A stretch of DNA of 64,000 nt. Origin: Streptomyces sp. B93 (GTDB lineage: Bacteria > Actinomycetota > Actinomycetes > Streptomycetales > Streptomycetaceae). Positions within the stretch are counted from its first letter, which is position 1. Each line of letters starts with the position of its first letter. Made by a program: the position numbers and the translations under genes. Positions 9,022 to 16,877 of this stretch are shown in pieces. Below the pieces are notes generated by a model. That model was given only the letters and a program-made list of their open reading frames with translations. It was not told the DNA's origin and made no database searches. The stretch is from positions 247,827 to 311,826 of the forward strand of contig NZ_JAGPXL010000002.1 in NCBI RefSeq assembly GCF_018070565.1, given 5' to 3'.

Positions 9022-11166
9022 TCAGCCCGCCGCCACCCCGTCCGCGGACTCCGCGGCGTCGGCCTCCGGCACCACCGCGGCCTCCTCCCGCACACCCATG
9101 GCCTCCCCCGGCGCCCCCGCGGCCTCCTCCGGCACCTCCGCGACCTCGGCCCGCGGCCCCTGCCCCAGATTGCGGATCTCGGCCTTGCGGGCGAGCGCGG
9201 CGACCGCCGCGTTGAACTGCTCGATCGAGGTCGGCTCGTCCGGGCCGAGCAGATACCGCTTCAGCTCCTTGCGGTCCTCCGCCAGCGGATCGGCGTCCGG
9301 GTCGCGCACCGCGGCCAGCAACTCGTCGAGTCCGGCGGCCTTGTTGGTGAGGATCACCGCCGCGCGTACGGCGGTGTTCTGCCGCTTGAACTCCTCGGCG
9401 CCCAGCTCCGCGGAGTCCGTCACCGCGTACGGCTTGCCGCTGGCGATGAAGTCGGAGACCACGCTGGAGATGTCGGAGACCATCGCGTCGGAGACGTTGA
9501 AGCAGTCGTACAGCTGCGGCTCGGGACCCGTGACGACCCGGTGCTCCCAGGTCGGGAAGGAACGCCAGTAGGCGTCGTTCCACTCGGCGCGCAGCCGGGC
9601 GATCTCCGCCAACTGGGCCGCGTCGACCATGCCGTCGCGGGTCGCCTCCGCCTCGTCGCCCTTCTCGCCGCCGCCGGACAGCTCGGCGAGCCGGGCCTCG
9701 ATCCGGGCCAGCTCCTCCTGGGCGGCGGACTGGGCGGCGGACTGAGCGTCGGCGCTGTAGCGGGGATCGGCGGCGCGCTCGGCGGCGGCCTTCTCCACCA
9801 GCGCCGTGATCCGCCGGTGGGCGGCCTTGGCGGCGCCGCTGCGGGTGCCGGTGAAGGGGTGCGGCTTGTACAGCACCCGGACCGGCGGGTCGGCCTCGAC
9901 CAGGCCGCGGACGATGTTCTCGCCGGCGCGCATCAGGGAGGTGTTGCCGGGGTTGTCGTCCCAGCCCTCCCAGGTGGGCGCGTACAGGACCGTCGGCATC
10001 CGGTCCCCGGGGACGGCCTGCCGCCCCTGGATGGGCGCCAGTTGGGGGCGTCCGACCTCGACGATGTCCTCGTCGCGGATGCCGACGTCGGCGATGGCGT
10101 ACCGGTCGCGGCCCGCGCGTCCGGCGGTCCACACCTCGTCGTACACCTTGCTGTACGGGTTGATGCTGGCCACCTTGTCGCTGTCGCCGTGGCCGATGAA
10201 GACGTGCTTCATGGTCGGTACGCGCAGCAGGTGGATGTTCTTGCCGACGTTCGCGGCGTACAGCGCGACCCGCACCGTGGACAGGTCCATGTTCATCAGG
10301 TGCACGCCGCCGGGGACGCAGACGACCGGGACCGTGGTGGGGGCGAGCTTCTCCAGGATGCCGCGCTCCCGCAGGACGACCAGGGCCCGGGTCTCCAGCT
10401 GGGCCATGGTCTCCAGCCACATGTTGACCTGGTACGCCGAGTCCTTGGAGCCGGAGAAGTACAGCACCGTCTGCGGCCGGTACTCACGCAGCCAGTCGTC
10501 GACCGCGGCGAGAATCCTGTTCGCGTGCGGCGGGATCTTCTCGCCCCGGACGTACGGCACCAGCGCGGCGATGTACGCGCAGCCCAGCAGCAGGGTGAGA
10601 CCGATGCCGACGAACCCGGCGACCGGGGAGTCCAGTTGGGCGGAGAGGAGTATCCCGGCCAGGGCCACGACGTCGAAGTGGAGCATCTTCTCCGCGGACC
10701 GGTGGAGCAGGTACTGCGGCGGGGCGTCCGGGATGTGGAGCCGGGAGGCCAGGTCGACGTTGCGGGTGGCGATCGGCATCCGGCGGCGGTTGCGGATGAG
10801 GGTGACCAGCGCGCCGTGCGGTGCCTGGAGTGCGTAGAAGGCGATGAAGCAGGCGATGGCACCGTAGTAGATCAGGTCGTCCGCGAGGGCGAGCCGGGCC
10901 AGCAGGAGGATCAGCAGCAGCTGGCGGATCAGGAAGCGGATGGACAGACCGGCGCGCACCCTGCTCAGGCAGCTGATCAGATAGCTGCCCTTGCGGTGCA
11001 GATAGTGGTCCCCGACGTATGTCGCGGCGGCCGCGACCGCGAAGACGGGGACGCTCGGGATGAGCGCGGCCAGCATGAGGCAGCAGAAGCCCAACATCAT
11101 GAGGACCGCTGCGGCCAGCTCGGCCGCGCTGCCCACCCGGGCGACGCGAATAGCGGTGGATATCAC
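9022..11166 (-). CDS. CDP-glycerol/CDP-ribitol glycerophosphotransferase family protein, paralogue
   Basis: The 714-residue protein is built like the one at 5173. It has N-terminal membrane segments (LAAAVLMMLGFCCLMLAAL, LLILLLARLALADDLIYYG, VGIGLTLLLGCAYIAALV). The Glyphos_transf domain carries HVFIGHGDSDKVASIN, LYAPTWEGWDDN, YKPHPFTG and AMVSDISSVVSDF. As in its paralogue, an Ala/Glu/Arg-rich helical insertion separates the last two motifs. The C-terminus ends in about 45 residues of Ala/Glu/Val-rich low-complexity sequence. The GTG at 11166 is the first start beside the hydrophobic N-terminus; longer frames run through an A+T-rich leader. It may act on the same polymer as the 5173 enzyme, one priming and one extending, but this is inferred. 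Confidence 0.88.
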   Translation of the reverse strand: MISTAIRVARVGSAAELAAAVLMMLGFCCLMLAALIPSVPVFAVAAAATYVGDHYLHRKGSYLISCLSRVRAGLSIRFLIRQLLLILLLARLALADDLIYYGAIACFIAFYALQAPHGALVTLIRNRRRMPIATRNVDLASRLHIPDAPPQYLLHRSAEKMLHFDVVALAGILLSAQLDSPVAGFVGIGLTLLLGCAYIAALVPYVRGEKIPPHANRILAAVDDWLREYRPQTVLYFSGSKDSAYQVNMWLETMAQLETRALVVLRERGILEKLAPTTVPVVCVPGGVHLMNMDLSTVRVALYAANVGKNIHLLRVPTMKHVFIGHGDSDKVASINPYSKVYDEVWTAGRAGRDRYAIADVGIRDEDIVEVGRPQLAPIQGRQAVPGDRMPTVLYAPTWEGWDDNPGNTSLMRAGENIVRGLVEADPPVRVLYKPHPFTGTRSGAAKAAHRRITALVEKAAAERAADPRYSADAQSAAQSAAQEELARIEARLAELSGGGEKGDEAEATRDGMVDAAQLAEIARLRAEWNDAYWRSFPTWEHRVVTGPEPQLYDCFNVSDAMVSDISSVVSDFIASGKPYAVTDSAELGAEEFKRQNTAVRAAVILTNKAAGLDELLAAVRDPDADPLAEDRKELKRYLLGPDEPTSIEQFNAAVAALARKAEIRNLGQGPRAEVAEVPEEAAGAPGEAMGVREEAAVVPEADAAESADGVAAG

Positions 11167-11338
11167 GGAGAACCTGCTCTTGGAGGGGGGTGCCGGTTTT
11201 TGTGACGGTGTCCAGCTCGGTAGGTGAGAAATATGAGAAATGTGGGGGATTACGGATTCAGGCCCCTGCGGGCACTCACCGTCGCATGACGATGAAGATC
11301 CACAGAGGCCTGAAGGCAAAGCGCTAATGCGCTGATTA

Positions 11339-12835
11339 TTACACGTCGTCCTGGCGGTCGAGCACCAAAGCCAGAGCCTGCTCGAAACCGGAGGCCTTGC
11401 TGGCGCTGGCCGTCGGGTCCTGCTGGCGGACGTCGATCACATGTCCGGTCAGCTCGGAGAGCAGTACGTCGAGCGAGGTGCGGGCCACGGCCTCGGAGGA
11501 CAGCAGGCTGCCCGCGGGTTCCTGGCCGAACGCCTTGGTGCGCATCGGGGTGGCGGTGCGCTCGGGGTTGACGCAGTTGACGCGGATGGAGTCCGCGGCC
11601 CACTCGTCGGCGAGCGCCTGGGTGAGGTTCACCATGGCGGCCTTGGTGGAGGAGTACAGGCTGTACTCGGCGCGGCCGCGGGTGTAGCTGCTGGAGGTGT
11701 ACAGCAGCAGCTGGCCCTTGGTCTCCGCCAGGTACTTGTACGCCGAACGGGCGATCTGCACCGGGGCCAGGTAGTTGACCTTCAGGGCTTCCTCGATGGT
11801 GGCGTTGTCCGTCTCGGCGAGCTTGCCGATGCGCAGCACGCCCGCGGTGTTGACGACGTAGTCGATGCGCCCGGTCTCGGCGTACGCCTTGGACAGCGCG
11901 TCGTCGACCTCCTCGGGGTTCTCGACGTGGGTGCCGGTGGTGGAGCGGCCCAGGGCGTAGACCTTCGCGCCGTAGGACTCGGCGAGTTCGGCGATGTCCT
12001 TGCCGATGCCGTAGGACCCGCCGAAGACGACGACGGTCTTGTCGCCCAGCAGCTGCCGGTAGGTCTCGTCGACGTTCTGCTCGGGCACGGCGGTCGAGGC
12101 GAGCTGGAACAGCTTGTCGGCGATGAACACGTCGACGGGCTGGGTGACCTTCATGTTGTACTCGTCACCCGCGACGACGTGGATCGGTACGTCCGGCAGG
12201 TACTTGAGTACGACGGAGCAGTCGTCCGTGGCCTGGAAGTTGGGGTCGCCGGCGGCGACCTCGTAGGCCCGCTTGATGGTGGACAGCTTGAAGGCCTGCG
12301 GCGTCTGGCCGCGGCGCAGCCGGGAGCGGTCCGGGATCTCGGTGATGAACTCGCCGTCCTCGCCGTGGGTGCGGGTCACGATGATCGTGTCCGCGGAGGG
12401 GATGGCGACGTCGACGGCCTGGTAGCGCTCCAGCGCGGTCACGCAGTCGGCGATGACGCGCTGCGACAGCAGCGGCCGTACGGCGTCGTGGAAGAGGACG
12501 TTGACGTCCTCGCCCTCGGCCAGGCCCTCGCCCAGCGCGGCGATGGCGCGCTCGGTGGTCTCGTTCCTCGTGGCGCCGCCCTCGATGACCTTCCTGACCT
12601 TCGTGAAGCCCGCCTTGGCGACGATCTTCTCGACGTCCGGCACATAGCCCGGGGCCATCAGCACGATGATGTCGTCGATGGAGTCGGCGTTCTCGAAGAT
12701 GGTCAGTGTGTGCTCGATGACTGCCTTGCCGGCGATCTTCAGCAGCTGCTTGGGAATCGACAGACCCACGCGCTGGCCGGTGCCACCGGCCAGGATCACT
12801 GCGGTGGTACGGGGCTTGGCTATGTGCTGGGACAC
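11339..12835 (-). CDS. bifunctional cytidylyltransferase/SDR oxidoreductase (CDP-ribitol synthesis type)
   Basis: The 498-residue fusion has an N-terminal IspD/TarI-like cytidylyltransferase (residues about 8-235: VILAGGTGQRVG, NVLFHDAVRPLLS, RRGQTPQAFKLSTI, TDDCSVVLKYL). The C-terminal half is a short-chain dehydrogenase (about 255-490: VVVFGGSYGIGKDIA cofactor loop, YSLYSSTKAAMVN with the catalytic YxxxK). The same layout occurs in Haemophilus Bcs1/Acs1, where ribulose 5-phosphate is reduced to ribitol 5-phosphate and activated to CDP-ribitol. By analogy it feeds ribitol phosphate to the two neighbouring transferases. The GTG at 12835 lies just after AAGGTAGGT; upstream in-frame codons look non-coding. 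Confidence 0.88.
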   Translation of the reverse strand: MSQHIAKPRTTAVILAGGTGQRVGLSIPKQLLKIAGKAVIEHTLTIFENADSIDDIIVLMAPGYVPDVEKIVAKAGFTKVRKVIEGGATRNETTERAIAALGEGLAEGEDVNVLFHDAVRPLLSQRVIADCVTALERYQAVDVAIPSADTIIVTRTHGEDGEFITEIPDRSRLRRGQTPQAFKLSTIKRAYEVAAGDPNFQATDDCSVVLKYLPDVPIHVVAGDEYNMKVTQPVDVFIADKLFQLASTAVPEQNVDETYRQLLGDKTVVVFGGSYGIGKDIAELAESYGAKVYALGRSTTGTHVENPEEVDDALSKAYAETGRIDYVVNTAGVLRIGKLAETDNATIEEALKVNYLAPVQIARSAYKYLAETKGQLLLYTSSSYTRGRAEYSLYSSTKAAMVNLTQALADEWAADSIRVNCVNPERTATPMRTKAFGQEPAGSLLSSEAVARTSLDVLLSELTGHVIDVRQQDPTASASKASGFEQALALVLDRQDDV

Positions 12836-13047
12836 AGGTGACCTACCTTGGGGCGTCAGGGAACCCGGAAATGGTCCCACTCTTGGTTACCGCGATGCAA
12901 GGTGAGTGACCTCCACCGCATATGTGCACGCAACCTGTCATTCACCTTGCACCCTTGGTGATTGACGGGACCCTCCGCGAACACCGCCGCGATCGCTGTG
13001 AGTGACCCCACAACAGGTGGGTGCGGCGGAGGGTGACGGCCGCGCGC

Positions 13048-14334
13048 TCAGCGCCGTCCCAGCCGCTTGAGGCAGCGGTACCCGAGCACCCGTATCAGTT
13101 CCTTGGACGAGGTCTGGTGAACACCGCGCGGCCGGGGGGCCTCGGTCCTGGGCACCGGCTTCGGCGGCTTGGGCGGGGGCGTCGCGGCCACCGCGGCGAG
13201 CGCCCCGTACAACGCCTGCGCCGCCGCCTGCGGGGAGAGCCGTGCCGCACTCGCGGGCTCACGCCCGTCGCTCCCCTTCGGTACGGCGGCCAGCAGCGCG
13301 GTGTCTCCCACGACCCGGACGCCCGCCGCCGCGATCCGCTCGGCCATCTCGCCGCCGAGTCGTGCGGCGGCCTCGACGGCCCAGTCGGGTGTGGAGATCC
13401 TGACGTCGTCGGGCGTCAGGGCGCACACATTCTTCATGTGCATGATGGCTCCATGCCGGATGAGCCGCGAATACAGTTCCTCGGGGAGTTCATGCGCACG
13501 GAATTCCACATTCAGATGCCGGAGCATTTCGGTCTCGGCAAGGCTGAGGGAACGATTCGCCGCGTCAGGAACCGGCTGGAGAAGACGCTCCGGAAGTCCC
13601 AGCAGCTTCTCGAAAGTCCGCAGCAGACCGTCCCGGTCACGGTCGTCCACCACCACGACCGTCAGCCGCTCCGCACCCACCGCCCGCACCCACCGCTCCA
13701 CGAGCCGGTCATGCCGGTGCCGGTGCCAGAAGCTCGGATTGGGCTTGTCGTACGGCGGCTTGCGCAGCATGTGCTCCAGCCAGTCCTCGTAGCCCATCCG
13801 CAGGCCGTTCTGCACGTACTGCTGCCACTGCGAGGGCATGATCTTCGCCAGCGGACGCAGGGTGACCAGCACGTGGACCCGCTCCGGGCCGCCGAGTTCC
13901 GTGACGATCCGGGCGATCGTCTCGTCGTCGTCGGCGTCCGCGAAGAACTCGCTGCTGACCACCGCCGTACGGTCGCCGGTCGCCCGCACCCGCTCCAGCA
14001 GCCGTGTCCACTGCTCCGCCCGGGGCTTGGCGTCGCCCATCATCCCCGGTCTGGCGCAGGCGGCCAGCACCGCTCCCATGGGGTGGCGGCTGTCGGCCGG
14101 GAACTCGACGCCGTGCTTGGGCAGCCGCTCCTTGGCGGCGAACAGCGCGCCCTGTATGGCAGTCGTGCCCGTTTTATGGGGGCCGATGTGCAGCAGCCGG
14201 GTCCCCGGAGGCAGTGCGGCCACGGGGGCCGAGCGCGGGGCGGACGCGCGGTCCGGCTGGGCGGGCACGGCGGGCAACGGGGCGCCCGCCGTACCGTTCA
14301 CTCGGATGTCATCTTGCGTACAGTCCGTCTCCAT
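13048..14334 (-). CDS. sulfotransferase-like protein
   Basis: The 428-residue protein carries HIGPHKTGTTAIQGAL near residue 48, which matches the 5'-phosphosulfate (PAPS) loop of sulfotransferases. A later VLVTLRPLAKIMPSQWQQYV resembles the 3'-phosphate-binding strand and helix, where Arg and Ser contact PAPS. The first 45 residues and residues about 355-405 are low complexity (Pro, Ala, Lys). The ATG at 14334 has no strong ribosome-binding site; it was chosen because the upstream frame is arginine-rich and non-protein-like. As the first minus-strand gene of the wall-polymer locus, it may sulfate the polymer or a glycan on it. Another use of the PAPS fold cannot be excluded. Confidence 0.72.
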   Translation of the reverse strand: METDCTQDDIRVNGTAGAPLPAVPAQPDRASAPRSAPVAALPPGTRLLHIGPHKTGTTAIQGALFAAKERLPKHGVEFPADSRHPMGAVLAACARPGMMGDAKPRAEQWTRLLERVRATGDRTAVVSSEFFADADDDETIARIVTELGGPERVHVLVTLRPLAKIMPSQWQQYVQNGLRMGYEDWLEHMLRKPPYDKPNPSFWHRHRHDRLVERWVRAVGAERLTVVVVDDRDRDGLLRTFEKLLGLPERLLQPVPDAANRSLSLAETEMLRHLNVEFRAHELPEELYSRLIRHGAIMHMKNVCALTPDDVRISTPDWAVEAAARLGGEMAERIAAAGVRVVGDTALLAAVPKGSDGREPASAARLSPQAAAQALYGALAAVAATPPPKPPKPVPRTEAPRPRGVHQTSSKELIRVLGYRCLKRLGRR

Positions 14335-14401
14335 GGGCACCGCATCGTAGGAGACATCTCTGAGTCCTGTCTGAGAAGCCCCGCAGACCCGCACGAAACC
14401 C

Positions 14402-14439
14402 GGCGCCGGACTCCCCTTGAACCGGGTCGGACCGGCGCC
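14402..14439 (-). terminator. probable terminator after obg
   Basis: GGCGCCGG (14402-14409) and CCGGCGCC (14432-14439) pair over 8 bp just beyond the obg stop at 14456. The loop is 22 nt and can pair further internally. It separates the obg operon from the wall-polymer genes. Confidence 0.5.
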
Positions 14440-14455
14440 CGGCACCCGAACGGAA

Positions 14456-15892
14456 TCAGAACGGCTCGAAGTCGTCGAACTCGCGCTGCACGTCGTCCCG
14501 CTCCGCCTGCCGGTCCCGCCGCCGCTGTGCCGCGGGCCGCTGCGCGTCGAGCCGGTGGTCCTCACCACGGCGGCCCAGCATCTCCGCCCCGGCCATCACG
14601 GACGGCTCCCAGTCGAAGACGACCGCGTTGTCCTCGGGTCCGATGGCGACACCGTCGCCGGACCGCGCCCCCGCCTTCACCAACTCCTCCTCGACACCGA
14701 GGCGGTTGAGCCGGTCCGCGAGATACCCCACGGCCTCGTCGTTGTTGAAGTCGGTCTGCCGCACCCAGCGCTCGGGCTTCTCGCCCCGCACCCGGAACAG
14801 CCCGTCGTCCTCGCGTACGACGCTGAAGCCCGCGTCGTCCACGGCCTTGGGCCGGATGACGATCCGCGTCGCCTCCTCCTTGGGCCGCGCCGCCCGCGCC
14901 GCACCGACCAACTCGGCCAGCGCGTACGACAGTTCCCGCAGCCCCGTGTGCGCCACCGCCGACACCTCGAAGACCCGGTAGCCCCGCGCCTCCAGATCGG
15001 GGCGGACCATCTCGGCGAGGTCCTTGCCGTCCGGCACGTCGATCTTGTTCAGCACGACGACCCGCGGCCGGTCGCCCAGACCGCCGTACTGCCGCAGCTC
15101 CTCCTCGATGACATCGAGGTCGGATGCGGGGTCACGGTCGGACTCCAGCGTCGCGGTGTCCAGTACGTGCACCAGGACGCTGCACCGCTCCACATGGCGC
15201 AGGAACTCAAGGCCCAGCCCCTTGCCCTGGCTCGCCCCGGGGATCAGTCCGGGCACGTCCGCGATGGTGTAGACGGTCGAGCCCGCGGTCACGACGCCCA
15301 GGTTCGGCACCAGCGTGGTGAACGGGTAGTCGGCGATCTTCGGCTTGGCCGCGCTCAGCACCGAGATCAGCGAGGACTTGCCCGCACTCGGGTAGCCGAC
15401 CAGCGCCACGTCGGCGACGGTCTTCAGCTCCAGTACGACGTCGCGGAGGTCACCCGGCTCACCGAGCAGCGCGAACCCGGGCGCCTTGCGGCGGGCGGAG
15501 GCCAGCGCCGCGTTGCCGAGCCCGCCCCGGCCGCCCTGCGCGGCCACGTACGAGGTGCCGTGCCCGATCAGGTCGGCCAGCACGTTGCCCGCCTTGTCCA
15601 GCACGACGGTGCCGTCCGGCACCGGCAGGACCAGGTCCTGGCCGTCCTTGCCGGAGCGGTTGCCGCCCTCGCCGGGCTTGCCGTTGGTGGCCTTGCGGTG
15701 CGGGGAGTGGTGGTAGTCGAGCAGCGTCGTCACCGACTGGTCGACGGTGAGGATGACGTCACCGCCCCGGCCGCCGTTGCCGCCGTCCGGGCCGCCCAGC
15801 GGCTTGAACTTCTCACGGTGGACGGAGGCACAGCCGTGGCCTCCGTTACCCGCGGCGACATGCAGCTCGACGCGGTCCACGAAGGTGGTCAT
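14456..15892 (-). CDS. obg: GTPase Obg (CgtA)
   Basis: The 478-residue GTPase is tied to 50S ribosome assembly and, in Streptomyces, to the onset of sporulation. An N-terminal glycine-rich Obg fold ([32 protein letters not shown]) is followed by the G domain, with G1 at [10 protein letters not shown] (about residue 165), the switch region [12 protein letters not shown]3 DVPGLIPGA and G4 [10 protein letters not shown]. An OCT domain follows from about residue 350, then a charged C-terminal tail. The ATG at 15892 gives the expected MTTFVDRV start. It lies downstream of rplU-rpmA, separated by a hairpin. Confidence 0.97.
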   Translation of the reverse strand: MTTFVDRVELHVAAGNGGHGCASVHREKFKPLGGPDGGNGGRGGDVILTVDQSVTTLLDYHHSPHRKATNGKPGEGGNRSGKDGQDLVLPVPDGTVVLDKAGNVLADLIGHGTSYVAAQGGRGGLGNAALASARRKAPGFALLGEPGDLRDVVLELKTVADVALVGYPSAGKSSLISVLSAAKPKIADYPFTTLVPNLGVVTAGSTVYTIADVPGLIPGASQGKGLGLEFLRHVERCSVLVHVLDTATLESDRDPASDLDVIEEELRQYGGLGDRPRVVVLNKIDVPDGKDLAEMVRPDLEARGYRVFEVSAVAHTGLRELSYALAELVGAARAARPKEEATRIVIRPKAVDDAGFSVVREDDGLFRVRGEKPERWVRQTDFNNDEAVGYLADRLNRLGVEEELVKAGARSGDGVAIGPEDNAVVFDWEPSVMAGAEMLGRRGEDHRLDAQRPAAQRRRDRQAERDDVQREFDDFEPF

Positions 15893-15956
15893 GGGATGTG
15901 CCTCCAGTTACGTACGCGAATGTCTTGGCGTGGATGCCTTGGGTGTAACACGCGAA

Positions 15957-15995
15957 AGGCGGACCCGCTTCCCCGGAGGGAAGTGAGGTCCGCCT
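15957..15995 (-). terminator. hairpin between rpmA and obg (attenuator or partial terminator)
   Basis: AGGCGGACC (15957-15965) and GGTCCGCCT (15987-15995) pair perfectly, and CTTCC/GGAAG extend the stem inside. It lies 25 nt past the rpmA stop and 64 nt before the obg start on the minus strand. It would lower obg expression relative to the two ribosomal-protein genes. Confidence 0.6.
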
Positions 15996-16019
15996 CGCGA
16001 AAGCTTCCGATCAGGCCAC

Positions 16020-16274
16020 TCAGGCGACCGGAACGATGTTCACGACCTTGCGGCCACGGCTGGTGCCGAACTGCACCGCACCGGCCTGAAGCGCGAACAG
16101 CGTGTCGTCGCCGCCGCGGCCGACACCGGCGCCCGGGTGGAAGTGGGTGCCGCGCTGGCGGACCAGGATCTCGCCCGCGTTGACGACCTGACCGCCGAAG
16201 CGCTTCACGCCGAGGCGCTGAGCGTTGGAGTCACGACCGTTGCGGGTGGACGATGCGCCCTTCTTGTGTGCCAT
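16020..16274 (-). CDS. rpmA: 50S ribosomal protein L27
   Basis: The 84-residue L27 begins [20 protein letters not shown], the canonical N-terminus that reaches toward the peptidyl-transferase centre, and contains the family core [18 protein letters not shown] and [12 protein letters not shown]. There is no N-terminal extension of the kind cleaved by Prp in Firmicutes. It is 14 nt downstream of rplU and cotranscribed with it. Confidence 0.98.
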   Translation of the reverse strand: MAHKKGASSTRNGRDSNAQRLGVKRFGGQVVNAGEILVRQRGTHFHPGAGVGRGGDDTLFALQAGAVQFGTSRGRKVVNIVPVA

Positions 16275-16288
16275 CTCTCCTCAGTCCC

Positions 16289-16609
16289 TTACTTCGCAGC
16301 CGCGGGGATCTCAGTGACCTTGATCGCCGTGTACTGCTGGCGGTGGCCCTGACGACGGCGGTAGCCCGTCTTGTTCTTGTAGCGCAGAATGTCGATCTTC
16401 TGGCCCTTGTGGTGGTCCACGACCTCGGCCTGGACCTTGATGCCGGCCAGCACCCACGGGTCGCTGGTCACGGCGTCGCCGTCGACAACGAGCAGGGTCG
16501 AGAGCTCGACCGTGTCGCCAACCTTGGCGGTGGAAATCTTGTCAACCTCGACGATGTCACCGACAGCAACCTTGTGCTGGCGGCCACCGCTGCGCACGAT
16601 GGCGTACAC
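16289..16609 (-). CDS. rplU: 50S ribosomal protein L21
   Basis: The 106-residue L21 begins [20 protein letters not shown] and ends with the basic [21 protein letters not shown] region that contacts 23S rRNA. Length and sequence are those of the actinobacterial protein. It is the first gene of rplU-rpmA(-obg), with its own promoter about 150 nt upstream and a structured leader. Confidence 0.98.
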   Translation of the reverse strand: MYAIVRSGGRQHKVAVGDIVEVDKISTAKVGDTVELSTLLVVDGDAVTSDPWVLAGIKVQAEVVDHHKGQKIDILRYKNKTGYRRRQGHRQQYTAIKVTEIPAAAK

Positions 16610-16726
16610 GCGGATCTCACTCTCTCGCTCGGAAACGGCACCCCCGCAGTCCAGCCACCCGACCGAAGCGGACAGCCTCTCCCGGCGCCGACTGCACGCC
16701 CGGGAGGAAGAGGTTTACGGGGATGT

Positions 16727-16752
16727 GGCGTGTCACTGTGGACGGACACGCC
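16727..16752 (-). promoter_or_regulatory. stem-loop in the rplU leader
   Basis: GGCGTGTC (16727-16734) and GACACGCC (16745-16752) form an 8-bp stem with a 10-nt loop at the very 5' end of the predicted rplU transcript. L21 leaders in other bacteria can be autoregulatory; that function here is inferred, and the motif was not matched to a known RNA family. Confidence 0.35.
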
Positions 16753-16760
16753 GACGGTCA

Positions 16761-16790
16761 AGGTTACGGGGCCACGACCGAAGGGGTCAA
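16761..16790 (-). promoter_or_regulatory. housekeeping-type promoter for rplU-rpmA-obg
   Basis: On the minus strand TTGACC (16785-16790) and TAACCT (16761-16766) are 18 bp apart, a good fit to the Streptomyces HrdB consensus. Transcription would start near 16754, leaving a leader of about 145 nt before the rplU ATG. Confidence 0.65.
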
Positions 16791-16877
16791 ACCGGCCCGG
16801 GCCTGACGGGTGTGCGGCCGGTCACGCCGCCCGCACACCCGCAGGTACCGGAACCCGTCGGCCCCGGTCGGCCCTCG

